Of a stretch of 64,000 nucleotides of DNA, positions 33,805-44,445 are shown in pieces. Position 1 is the first letter of the stretch; each line of letters starts with the position of its first letter. The DNA lies in assembly GCA_026182355.1 (NCBI GenBank), contig JAPFBL010000234.1, positions 372,001 through 436,000 on the forward strand, in the 5' to 3' direction. The notes below the pieces were generated by a model that made no database searches, had not been told where the DNA came from, and worked only from the letters and a program-made list of their open reading frames with translations. This DNA comes from Hermatobates lingyangjiaoensis (Eukaryota > Arthropoda > Insecta > Hemiptera > Hermatobatidae). The position numbers were made by a program, and so were the translations under genes.

Positions 33805-34780
33805 AAATTAATTATTACTGTTATTATTATTTTTTGTTTTTCCTTGTTTGCCAAACCATCTACCATTGTGGGTACTTCAGTCTACATCTCACATATTTTA
33901 TTAGTATCCATCAAACGTACCGAAATATTTGAATTTTCACTCACCCAACATACAAATACACACATCCAGACATCGTTATTTAAATAACAAGAATGAATTT
34001 ATGTGACCTCAAAATATGTAAGTCCGTCAAAATCTCAAAATCAATTATTACTTTTTGGTATAACAGATGACAATACTTTAAATACCTTACATTTAAACAT
34101 GAATTTGTTCTATTGATACAAATTTAATTAATTTTTTTTTATTAGAATATTTTTCCTTAGCAACGCAGGCCAATCGGCTAGTTAACAATAAGCTTATTAT
34201 TATAACAGGCCAGTTAGTTGGTCTGGATAGTGCTGCTATCTTGAGCTGCGGTCAATTGTAGAACTACATAATCTTAGATGTCTACATAAATTTATGACTG
34301 TTTATTCCATGCACATGTTTTATTTACCACTTATTAGCTTTGAAATTATGATTATTAAAAATACATTTTATTTATTATTTGTCCAAAAAATTAAATAGTT
34401 TGAATTATTGTATATTGCTGAAATAGTAGGACTAGTTTAGTATCATAAACAGTGGTATTCACACTTACTAATGCCCAGGCCACACAAATTCCATTATATA
34501 AAATTTCTGACACTGCATGGGCCCAATTTTCATATTCAAAACAAAAAAAATGTGGATTTAATTTATTCTAAATTTCGAAATATGTATATTCGTTAATGGG
34601 GAATTGAAAATGCAAAGAACACAGAATATTAAATATTTTTACTATAAGTAGTACGAGTACCATCTTGAAAAAACACATTGGACAAGGAATTTATTATGTA
34701 TCATATAAATTATCTATGACATGTGCATTAGGAGTTGTTATAATATTTTTTATTATAGGAACAACAGTCATCATTTTTTT
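33805..34780. other. AT-rich DNA with a small reversed T fragment
   Basis: The stretch at about 33955-34045 (gacctcaaaatatgtaagtc, cgtcaaaatctcaaaat) resembles the reversed T 5' region. A ctag-ending stretch at 34165-34181 is too weak to call as a Helitron end. Confidence 0.4.
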
Positions 34781-35150
34781 CCCTAAAATTAGCATTTTGT
34801 CCTTCTACCATAAGGACCAACGTATATTAAGTAAACGATTAGTTCAGGATCAATATTCAGTTTTTATAGCTTTATTGTGCTTTGCCGTAATTGAAATGTC
34901 ATAAATTTATTTTATGAATATTTAATTTTCTGTTCAATTTTTTTGTCAAAATTTCATAGTTTTTTAATGAACGGTTTAGTATAAAAGAAAAAAAATGTCT
35001 GAAAGCTTGTGGGAGTGATGCAAGCCATACTGTTTGACGGATCAAAATGAAACTATGCCTAAAAATAGAACTTCATTTGGAGAATGAGTTGAAATATTTT
35101 TTTTTTTTTGAATTACATTAACCAAATGTACATTTTCTGTTTTCAGACAG
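34780..35150. mobile_element. family T fragments in opposed orientation (T10)
   Basis: 34780-34980 matches the T interior on the minus strand (gccgtaattgaaatgtcata, ttttttaatgaacggtttag). 34985-35150 matches it on the plus strand (gatgcaagccatactgtttg, acggatcaaaatgaaactat). The frame at 34665-34904 lies over this junction and is not credible as a gene. Confidence 0.65.
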
Positions 35151-35307
35151 AAAGATAAAAAATATGAGTTATTTTATTAGTACAGTAAACAGTTCTTCTT
35201 TTTTAAAAATTAATTGATAGGGTTTTGTGAATTCTAAATTTAGATTAAATTTAGGAGATATTATAGGAGATGAGGGCGTAGCCTGAAAATGGTGTCTGGT
35301 CAGAACA

Positions 35308-36060
35308 TGTTATTTATTTATTTGTTGAGGGTGATTGTAGTACTGAGTCCTAAGAACTATTGTACTTTCCCCCCTTCTGTACTATAGTACCCCAGTTAGC
35401 TTCAGTTAGTTCAGCACTTTTGCTGGGTCCAACGGTAAAAGCTCTTCTATGGTTTTGTTGAGTGTCCCGAAGCACCTGCCTCTGTGAAACACAGTGGCTT
35501 GACAATCAGCCAGCAGATGCAGCGGTGTTTCTTCCTCAACCTTGCAGAACCTGCACAAACCATCATTGCTAATGCCCATTTTCCGGAGGTGGCCATTAAG
35601 TTTGTAGTGACCCGTTAGAAAACCGGTTAAAATCCTTAAATTATTCCTGCTCCTTTCCATACAATCAAAGATTTGTCTATTCTCAAACTTATTGAGAAGT
35701 ATCTTTGATTGCCTGTGTCCTTGAAGAGAATCTCAGTATTGCTTCCTGTTTTCTCTATCCTCTTTCCTAAGGAGTTCTTGTATAGTGTGTTGTCCTATAT
35801 CACAGTATGGTTCTGGACCTTTAAGCAGTTTTTGAGCAGCTTACCTCGCAAGTTCGTCTGATCGTTCATTTCCCTTTACTCCTCCATGTCCTGGCACCCA
35901 GTAGAGAGAGATCTTGTTCCACATACCCAGGAGATTAAGTTTATTTTCGCAGTTCAGGACCATCTTTGAGCTAATAAGGTTTGAGCTCAATGCTTTAATT
36001 GCTGCTTGACTATCAGACATTATTACTATATGTCTGTTCTTATATCCTTTGTCCATATTG
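35308..36060 (-). pseudogene. RNase H-bearing non-LTR retrotransposon, 3' end
   Basis: Minus-strand translation gives the RNase H core (SDSQAAIKAL, then SLYWVPGHGGVKGNERSDEL, about 35841-36056). It continues with one or two in-frame stops (AAQKLLKGPEPYCDIGQHT) into the C-terminal ORF2 domain NNLRILTGFLTGHYKLNGHL, CRFCKVEEETPLHLLADC (35406-35660). A TAAA-rich tail lies at 35308-35322. The catalytic Asp/His context (MSDSQ, WVPGH) is kept but the element is truncated upstream and cannot work. Probably the I/Jockey-like group. Confidence 0.85.
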
Positions 36061-36064
36061 AATT

Positions 36065-37140
36065 GTGTTATATGTGTTGAACATGTTATACAACCTTACA
36101 TGTTTAAATTTACTTCTTTATGAGGGAAAGTGAGAGAGGGAAAGAGAATGATAGAGACAAAATGATAATTAACCAAATGAAATAGAGTAAACAGAAATGG
36201 CAGAATAAGGTCTTTACTGACAGAAGTTCGCCACACATGAGGGCAGAGCCACTAATAGGCATAGTTACAATTAGTGATTAATTATTTCATATAAATAACT
36301 GTAATCCCATTTATTCTATTTGACAATATCATTTCTCTTCTTCTCTTCTCTCGAAGACAATATCATTAGATTATATTTTCAAATCCTTTGATAGTCATGA
36401 TTGTTACAAAAATGACGAAATTCTACAAATTTATTTTTATATTATAACAATATCTATGAATCAATATATTATCTATTATCTATTATATTATCTATCTAGA
36501 TCTATTTAGATATATCTATTTAGATTATCTATCTAGTATCTATTATCAATCACAACATGTGTGACTCAGTTAATATAAACACTCTAATTATAAAGCTAAA
36601 CTTCACAGAATTTCTAGATAACTGTTTAAACAGCTCTCCTTTTTTTTTTTTTTTTTTTTTTGAATTTTTAATAGTAAAAGAAAACTTGAATATTAAATTG
36701 TAACCAATTTATTGCTCAGAATTTATACCTCTGAATAATCATTGGGTACCATTTTGTAGTTCTCTATGTAATGATGTCTACTCGATTTTTAGCATAACAT
36801 GTTTTAAACTTTATCAGATTTCGTAAATTTTAAAATGATTAAAGTTTATTCTGATTAGCAAGTACTTTAGTAAATTATTTTCTTAATTGTTTAATTAATT
36901 GTTTTAATAAATCTCTTCTTGCGCTGTCAAAGCTTATAATGAACGACAATATTAAAGTAATTTTATTTAAATTTCTTTAATAATATAAAATCATGATCCT
37001 TTTAATAAATGTGATATATTAGGTACAATAAAGAAGGTTGCAGAAATTAATGATTGCTTCCGGTCACAAATCCGTAAATACATCCCCGAATCTAACTCCC
37101 ATGTCACTCTTAGAGAATTTTTTCTAGTTTTTGGTATTAT
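36065..37140. other. AT-rich DNA with simple repeats
   Basis: Holds a tatcta-rich low-complexity stretch (36470-36545) and a run of about 23 T (36638-36661). No gene recognised. Confidence 0.5.
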
Positions 37141-37144
37141 ATTT

Positions 37145-37273
37145 TTACTTTACTATAAGTATTACTTTACTATAAGTAAAGTGTAGTGATCGTGAAAAAA
37201 ATCGATCTCGAGATTTTGACGGAATTACATGTTTTGAGGTCCCAGATGTCGTTTTATGACGTTTTTACGATGA

Positions 37274-37315
<42 letters not shown>

Positions 37316-38847
37316 GGTGGGTGGGTGGGTGCGTGGGTGGGTGGGTGCGTGTGTTAGCATTGCTTGTTACCACGCTACGGTCCAGAATCTTTGATGGATT
37401 AAGTTGATATTTTACACAAAAATGGGCCTCATAAAGACGAAGATCCCTGTTGTTTGGGAAGAATTATGCATGATGGGAAAGTCACTTTTTTTGCCAAAAA
37501 CCGTTTTTTTTAAAGCATTTATTTCTCCTAAACTGATAACCCTAGAGTTTTGAAATTTTGACATTATCTTTGAGGTTACAAATGGAACAAACGAAAAATA
37601 TATTCAGAATATTAAAACAACCGGAAATATTTTTTTTTCAATAAAATGTAAAAATTTTGACTTATAATTCAATCTCAAACCTTGTGAGAGCGGTATAAGC
37701 CATACTGTTTGATGGATCAAAATGAAACTATGCCTAAAAATAGAACATTATGTGGAGAATGAGTTGAGATATTTTTTTCTAAAATTACATTCGCTAAAGG
37801 GGCGTTACAGTACGATTTGTGTTTTCAGAAAATGTTTTTTTGACGCTAAACGGCTCGTTAAAAAATAATGAAAATTTGACCAAAAATGGAACAAAAAATT
37901 AGCAATCCATAAAAAAAATCATGAAGTTTTAATTACGGGAAAGGGCAATAACGATATAAAAACTCTTTGTTTACCCTAGACTAAGAGATCACCTGCTATA
38001 CTTGTCGAATTTTTTGTATTTTTTTACATTGTTTACATTGACTTAGAAATTTTTTGAGCGAATCCACTGAGATAAAATTGATTTTATAAAGGAACAGTTT
38101 AAATTGTTTATTGAATTATATGAGATGTAAGAGGAATAATATTGTGCAGGAAAATGATAACACTCACTCAGAAAAAATTCGTATATATGTTATTTGACAA
38201 AGGGGAAGGAAAATGATCTTTTTAAATACTAAGAAGCTTATTATTATTATTATTTTAAAGATTAAAATTCCCAGTATGATAATTCTATAAAAGACCAAAA
38301 ATGTAAATGATAATTCATAATCTGAATCTTTCGTTTAGAGATTAATAAATGTAATTATCGTACATCTTTAATTAACAAATCACCTTAAAACAACATTTTC
38401 TTCGCAGTTTAAGATGTTTTTCAGAGAAAAAAAAGGGTATTTTTCTGTTTTAAATTTAAAAATTTTACTTCAATATTCAATGTAGAAGGATGTCGAGTAA
38501 ACGATGTAAGAAATCTACTGGCTGTTTGAACGAAAGCCATTCTCTTGTAGGAGAATAAATCGTTTCAAGAAATGTTCACTTTGGTTTTTCAAAAATGTTA
38601 TTACTGCTGTAGTTATACTAACGCAATTATTTGCAAATAATAAATTATCTGTGATGTACAAAAATAAGCTTATAAAATGATATGTCCTTCAATCACTATC
38701 TGTACTACCTCAGGAATGAAAGGCTAATACTTATATCCCATTTAGATGTTGACGTTATGCTTAAATGAGAGTTATGTTTTATATACTCAAGAAATTTGAC
38801 ATTAAGTTACTTATAGTAAAGTAGAGTGTAGGCCACTCCAGATTTTT
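37145..38847 (+). mobile_element. family T element, near-complete (T9)
   Basis: About 1.7 kb, collinear with T8. The left end has the first part of the terminal palindrome duplicated (37146-37160, then complete at 37164-37182). The right end is acttatagtaaagtagagtg and taggccactcca. It contains the expanded (GT)n/(GGGT)n run at 37277-37352 and the frame beginning MIVKKIDLEILTELHVLRSQ (37186-37407). Confidence 0.8.
37305..37351 (+). repeat. (GGGT)n tract with G-quadruplex potential
   Basis: Runs of GGGT, with two GCGT interruptions, at the same internal position as in T8 and preceded by (GT)n of about 26 bp. Confidence 0.8.
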
Positions 38848-38988
38848 TGTTATCGCTCCTGTGTGTTATACATTTTTAATTTTTATTTTATTCTTTTATA
38901 TATATAAAAAATATATTTTTTAATATTTTTTTTATTAGTTTTTATTGTTTATTTTTATATTTAGAATTTTCGTCATTATTATTTTATA

Positions 38989-41130
38989 CTAGCTGACCCT
39001 GGAAACTTCGTACCATCAACTGTTAGTGAATGTCGTGTTACCTTTAGCTTTTTGAACATACATGCCATTTTCATTTATACTTAGTAAAAATTACTAAGTA
39101 TATTTACTTAAGTAATATTTTGCCTAAAATATTTGCAAAAGATGAATCAAAAACATCAGATATTTGATTCCATGATATATTTAACTATTAGAATATTAAT
39201 GGTGAACTTTATCTTACCTGTTTAATACTCCTCGATGAATAAAATATTCTGTCAATATATTTTTTATTGTAGTGCTTGTAAATATACAATATTTTTTGTT
39301 TTCCTATCTGGTGCAAATACAAATAAATTTGGTGCTCACAACTCGTGAGCACCCAACGTACTGCAACCAATGTGAGAAGCATGGATTTATAAAATATAAT
39401 CTACATACTTGCACCGATTGTTCCTGTGCTTTGTTAATGGTCATTGCAATGGCTAGTCGTACAGGAAACTGTAGACGTTCGAATTCAAATGGAGTATCCG
39501 TTGGTATCATAGGAATGCGTGGTCGTAGTACATGTTCCCCGAATTGTTTTCCATTTAAAATGGTTACCTCAATTACGTTATTCATTAATTTTTTTACTGA
39601 CATCCTAGTCCCATTGCATAGTCATGGTCGATTTATATTTCATAGAAGGATGATGGAGAAACCAATTTTCAAAGATAAAAAATGCGATGGCATTCCTGGT
39701 AGATCCAATGAATTTAAAAATTCTGTTAGATTATTAACTGATCCATCGTGATTGACAATCTATGGACTTATATGTTGTTTCTTTACCAGGTATTTCGTTT
39801 TGAATTATGCAGTTTATTGAAGTTGCATAAATGTTTGGCTGCCAATATAGTACGCTCACTATCCCATTGATTATTTTTATAATTCTGCGATAAATTTGAA
39901 AAAACTTTGGCAATCAATTCATCAGTGGATTTTACAATGTGACAAAAGTTTTGTGGTAATGTAATGCAGTGTGTGGATTCGTCCATTTCCATTTTACCAT
40001 TCCCAATATTTAACAGTTGTTCTGCAAATCGTTCGGAAGATTCATCTTGTAATTGAACAAGCATATTGGTGTTTAAAGATATTTTCTCCGCATACTGCCA
40101 TAACACTGATGATTTGAGACATACATTCGATTGATCTGCATGTATGGTATAACTGGTAGAGTTTGTCGAAAATCACCAGCTAGCAAAATGAGTGCACCAC
40201 CAAAGAGCTGCCCATTTTCTCTCTAATCCTTGAATGTATGATTGAATGCTTCTAATGATTTCTTGTGTCCCATGCTGTATTCATCCCTTATTATAAGCTG
40301 GCATAATCTTAGTACTTTTCTTGTTCCAGAATATTTGCTAATATTACAAGTTTGATTTTCAAACTTGTGCATATTTAATGACAATTTCAATGCTCAATGT
40401 GCTGTTCGACCATCGTTCAAAAGAGTTGCTGCAATACCAGATAGCAGATAGCAAGTGCAATATTATTTTGAGCCTCAATAATATTGGCAGTGCCTTAAGG
40501 TGCATCTAAGAAATATAAACCGCAACTCTTTTTAGAAATTGTATTTATAATTGTGCCATATGCTGTTCGTTGTTGTAATACCAATTTTGGTAGGTTAATT
40601 CCAACAAATGTTTGTAATTCATTAATATCGAAGTACGTTTCTCGTATATCACGATTGAAAATGTCATTACCAGATCTATTTGGAGCAATCATTCCCAATT
40701 CTGTCAGTGATATGTTAGCTATTGCCAAACATACATCCTCAATTGAAATCATTGCTTCATTGTATATATTTTATGTAAATTGAATGTTGGGATTAGCATT
40801 TGTTCAACTCATGCAATTTAAAATATCTTTACTCATATAGTCTTTATATTTTTCCCAAAGATCCTTTGGATTAGCTGGAAAACATATAATTGGTATGATG
40901 GAAATTAGTGTACGTATCTGCTATGGTTTTATCTGTATTCGAATCCTCAGCGAGTTAAATATCCCAATGAGAATCGTTTTCTAAGAGATTTAATATCTGG
41001 CAAGCCTCACGAAATGTAGCATACGCATGACCATAGACTGGTTTTTATTCTTGGAAAGAACAAAGTTGGTCCACGAATATTGATTAATAATCTTAGGCAA
41101 TACGCCCCTAGTGTGGCCATGCAGCTATAT
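38989..41130 (-). pseudogene. Helitron with decayed Pif1-like helicase
   Basis: Minus-strand fragments cover the C-terminal helicase of a Helitron Rep-Hel protein in order: WDI-like segment (about 40.9-41.1 kb), LPKLVLQQRTAYGTIINT and GLYFLDAP (40495-40752), middle pieces (39783-40106), and LRPRIPMIPTDTPFEFERLQ, AIAMTINKAQEQS (39304-39603). The Walker A site is destroyed: a stop follows DAP and GK has become AN. Motif VI reads AQEQS for AQGQS. The element ends at CTAG (38992-38989, read on the minus strand) followed by T. Its end, ggtacgaagtttccagggtc before agctag, is the arthropod Helitron type. Confidence 0.85.
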
Positions 41131-41134
41131 CCAC

Positions 41135-41880
41135 AGGCTGCATTGGCTTACATATATCCACCAGGGGCTACAAAATGGACTGACCTTACCTGCAGTTGAG
41201 CAGGTTTAGTAGGTCCATTGGTCCGGAGTTTGATCCGAAGATATTTAAAATATCTTCGACGTAGTCTCTTCAAAGCGTATTTTTCTATATGTCTTTGGCT
41301 TATTAGTACACAAAGAGGTACGACTAGTTGATGTGAACAAAAAAATGCTAACGGCACATTTTCTTATGCATAAGCACTTTTTTTGATGATATGCATATAT
41401 AAAAGACGTGCGTCAACATTTTTGAAAGATATCAGTGAAGAAGTTTTGGAGATTTCGAACACGCAGATGATTACATATTTATTTATGTAGATTATAATTT
41501 TTAATATTTGTATCAATTATGATCAATGGTGCTTCTAAATTAGACTATGTAGCTAACATATTTTTGTTACATAGAGTAACTATGTGCAATTTTATTTGTA
41601 AAATCATTGTCCAAAAATAGAACTAGTATTCTAGAGATTCAAACAGCAACTAGCTATATATATATATTATATATATACACGAATTTCTCGCCTATTTCCA
41701 ATCTGGTTAACTTTTTGAAAGATTTTCCAGTTTTCTGATGGATTTCCTTGTGGTAGGAGATAGCGTATGTAAAAGCTGTCCATAATTCATTTTATTCACT
41801 TATTTTACACTAATGCTTACTATTAACTTACGATTACACTTAACTATATAAAACAACAGGTCCTTCAAAAGAAATATATA
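41135..41880. other. AT-rich DNA without recognised features
   Basis: A minus-strand frame at 41148-41357 is not recognised. A (TA)n patch lies near 41656-41676. Confidence 0.45.
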
Positions 41881-41884
41881 TATA

Positions 41885-42105
41885 TATCACTCAAAATTCG
41901 AAAAAAACGATCGAAACTGGATGCAAATCAGCTCAAAAACGAAGAAAAGTAACACACAGAAAGAGACACACTTATAAACTGAAATTTTCGGATGATCCGT
42001 CTTCAGAAGAAAAGTGAATAGGCGACCAAGCAAGCTGGAAACCGTCCCGGCAACCGACAATCCGAAAATTTGAGTTCTTAAGTGTGTCTCTTTCTCTGTG
42101 TGTTG

Positions 42106-42147
<42 letters not shown>
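41885..42147. mobile_element. Penelope-type inverted-repeat unit, family B (B3)
   Basis: Arms pair over acacacagaaagagacacac and the ccgaaaatttgag segments (left 41950-42010, right 42058-42110), flanked by TA tracts (41875-41887 and 42110-42147). The spacer includes ccgtcccggcaaccgac. The left box on the minus strand is ctgaaga. Confidence 0.75.
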
Positions 42148-42150
<3 letters not shown>

Positions 42151-42326
42151 CAAACCACAATAATAAACCCAACTGAGTTGGGTTTTTGACTCTGACGAAG
42201 GCCGCTTGTTACGGTTGAAAGATCTTAGTCTTGTTTTCCCATTTCTTATTGTGGTTTGATCATTGATTGTTATTTCACGTGTTTATGTGAAATCTTTTTA
42301 TCTATATATATATATATATATATATA
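42148..42326 (+). mobile_element. Penelope-type unit, family A (A4)
   Basis: A very short left arm (gatcaaaccacaataa, then aacccaactgag) and a complete right arm 42176-42300 with hairpin, between TA tracts. Confidence 0.75.
42188..42230 (+). ncRNA. hammerhead-like ribozyme motif, family A
   Basis: Stem I GACT/AGTC; box CTGACGA 42192-42198; extra A; stem II GGCCG/CGGTT with an imperfect second pair; GAA; AGATCT; T. Core complete. Confidence 0.6.
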
Positions 42327-42540
42327 GATAAAAAGCATCTATTTATAGCAATGACTAAGCATGAGTCATCGATTTTAATTTAACATATCACTTGGTCAAC
42401 TCCTTTTCCAGTTGAACCCTGTTAGCAGGAGGTTAGTTCGTAGGATCGAATCTCTCAGTCTTAAGATCGTGAATGCCGAGACTGCGGTTAATTTTAATGA
42501 TACTTGTTTAAAAGAGGATCTGCTGCCTATTTATACCAAT
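42327..42540. other. unclassified sequence between TA tracts
   Basis: More balanced in base composition than its surroundings (gttagcaggaggttagttc, agactgcggttaattt). Possibly part of another Penelope unit, since agttgaaccctgttagcag sits in arm-like context. Not assignable. Confidence 0.35.
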
Positions 42541-42557
42541 ATATATATATATATATT

Positions 42558-42645
42558 TATTCATCATGATTTGTGTTCTTGACCCAATATTTATATGATG
42601 TAATTTTATTTTTAATTGGACCTCAACCCTCAAACAAATTACATC

Positions 42646-42650
<5 letters not shown>
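42558..42650. mobile_element. Penelope-type end fragment, family E
   Basis: Contains catgatttgtgttcttgacc, tatatgatgtaattttattt and cctcaaccctcaaacaaatt. These match the outer ends and flanks of the family E unit at 51078-51480. The two outer ends meet without the ribozyme part. Confidence 0.65.
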
Positions 42651-42693
<43 letters not shown>

Positions 42694-42749
42694 TGTATAA
42701 TGTAATCGGGATTCGGTCAATTTTCCAGGATCAAAATCAAACTCTCAAT

Positions 42750-42788
42750 GCCGACGTTTCGGTTTTATTTAAAACCTTTTTCATAGGC
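42750..42788 (-). ncRNA. variant hammerhead-like motif, family D
   Basis: Stem I GCC/GGC, stem II GGTTTT/AAAACC, GAA, ACGT and C are kept. The box is TATGAAAAA. Identical in change to the arms at 30.3, 30.8 and 44.3 kb. Confidence 0.45.
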
Positions 42789-43149
42789 CTACAAACAAAG
42801 GATGACAAGAAATCATATATAAACATCAACATATAACTAACATCAAAATGGAATATTACAGTTGTGAAAAAACAAAAATATATATATACAAGTAGAAGTA
42901 ATAGAAAAGCAATAAACATTTTTATGAACTTACAGAAGTCAGAATTTTTGAATTAGAAAAATGATGAAATTTACATTATATAAAATGAAGTAACAATAGA
43001 TAGTTAGTGAACTAACATCTTAACTGGTCAAAAACTTGGACCAGACTAACTGATTACAATTGCATGTAAACCGAAACACTGTTCACTCAAAGAACACAAA
43101 AAGGAACTAAGGAAATTAAATTTCACTAAAAACAACTTAACACTCCTGA

Positions 43150-43860
43150 ATAAATAGTGGCATTATTTTAACGGATTGGTATAGAAAGCGTACCAGTGCA
43201 GGAAGAATACTGAACTATCACTCCTCTCATTCTATAAACCAAAAATTGAATTACGTTCAAAATTTAGTTAAGAAGGTTGTTGAAATTAGTAGTCCATGTT
43301 TTCTAAAAGAAAATAAGAAAAGGGTAAAGTCATTGTTGCAGAAAAATTGTTATCCAAACAACTTAATTGAACGTTATTGGTTTAAATATACAAGAGAACA
43401 ACCAGAACATTCCAATCAAAATCATGCTGAACTTGAAGTTTTAAATAAAAAGTATTTCAAATTTCCGTATGTTGAGGGCTTATCACAATCAATTAGAAAA
43501 GTTTTCAAACGAAATGTACCTGAAGTTACATTGGCATTTTATAACAAAAGAAAAGTCAAGTCTTTATTTTCAAATTTGAAACAAAAAATACCAAAGGAGT
43601 TACAAATTAACCTCATTTATGCGATCAAATGTAAAGACTGCGACAAGCGTTATTACGGAGAAACAAGTCGTTTTTTAAAAGAAAGACTTTATCAACATTC
43701 TTATTCAATAAGAACTAATAAAAGTAACGCCACTGCTTTAGCATTCCATGCCTTAAACGAAGGTCACATGTTCGATTTTGAAGAAGCAATTATAGTAGAT
43801 AAAGAACAAGATGAGCAAAGAAGAAAGACCCTCGAAATGCTATATATTAAAAAGATCTAA
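43150..43860 (+). CDS. Penelope-like element protein, C-terminal part with GIY-YIG endonuclease
   Basis: An open frame of 236 codons, 5'-truncated at the arm junction. It starts with the conserved Penelope segment just after the RT fingers/palm (LTDWYRKRTSAGRILNYHS). A linker follows (FPYVEGLSQSIRKVFKR), then the GIY-YIG domain: LIYAIKC, CKDCDKRYYGETSRFLKERL with the catalytic Arg, His-rich LYQHSYSIRT, FHALNEGHMF, and the metal-binding Glu in TLEMLYIKK. In complete elements this domain nicks target DNA for reverse transcription. There is no ATG near the start (TTG at 43246). No stop or frameshift is present, suggesting a recent insertion or selection on the frame. Without RT it cannot retrotranspose by itself. 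Confidence 0.92.
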   Translation: MNSGIILTDWYRKRTSAGRILNYHSSHSINQKLNYVQNLVKKVVEISSPCFLKENKKRVKSLLQKNCYPNNLIERYWFKYTREQPEHSNQNHAELEVLNKKYFKFPYVEGLSQSIRKVFKRNVPEVTLAFYNKRKVKSLFSNLKQKIPKELQINLIYAIKCKDCDKRYYGETSRFLKERLYQHSYSIRTNKSNATALAFHALNEGHMFDFEEAIIVDKEQDEQRRKTLEMLYIKKI

Positions 43861-44268
43861 GTTCAGTTAATCATAGAAGTGACATTACCAATTTGAACAC
43901 TATTTATTCAGGAGTGTTAAGTTGATTTTAGTGAAATTTAATTTCCTTAGTTCCTTTTTGTGTTCTTTGAGTGAACAGTGTTTCGGTTTACATGTAATTG
44001 TAATCAGTTAGTCTGGTCCAAGTTTTTGACCAGTTAAGATGTTAGTTCACTAACTATCTATTGTTACTTCATTTTATATAATGTAAATTTCATCATTTTT
44101 CTAATTCAAAAATTCTGACTTCTGTAAGTTCATAAAAATGTTTATTGCTTTTCTATTACTTCTACTTGTATATATATATTTTTGTTTTTTCACAACTGTA
44201 ATATTCCATTTTGATGTTAGTTATATGTTGATGTTTATATATGATTTCTTGTCATCCTTTGTTTGTAG

Positions 44269-44307
44269 GCCTATGAAAAAGGTTTTAAATAAAACCGAAA
44301 CGTCGGC
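44269..44307 (+). ncRNA. variant hammerhead-like motif, family D
   Basis: Plus-strand partner of 42750-42788, in the arm that follows the endonuclease frame. Same altered box. Confidence 0.45.
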
Positions 44308-44394
44308 ATTGAGAGTTTGATTTTGATCCTGGAAAATTGACCGAATCCCGATTACATTATACACCTATTCTATCCAACGGTTGATATATTATTG

Positions 44395-44442
<48 letters not shown>

Positions 44443-44445
44443 AGT

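Larger units (their letters stand above)
42692..44366. mobile_element. Penelope-like element, family D, with endonuclease ORF (D2)
   Basis: Inverted arms 42692-43159 and 43898-44366 (about 468 bp, near-identical) enclose a 740-bp interior with an intact reading frame. Both sides abut (TA)n tracts (42649-42691 and, after a 30-bp tail, 44397-44440). Penelope-like elements often carry such inverted or tandem terminal copies. The arms contain the family D variant hammerhead motif. The protein frame begins exactly at the inner edge of the left arm, so the RT domain was lost when the inverted structure formed. Confidence 0.9.

Noticed and set aside
34165..34181. Helitron 3' end ending in CTAG at 34178-34181
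   Set aside because: Only about 16 bp resemble a Helitron end; no hairpin or adjoining helicase sequence was found.
34665..34904. 79-residue hydrophobic frame as a membrane protein
   Set aside because: Its second half is reversed family T sequence, so the frame crosses a repeat junction.
36638..36661. Poly-T run as the tail of a reverse-oriented retroposon
   Set aside because: No retroposon body or target duplication could be identified next to it.
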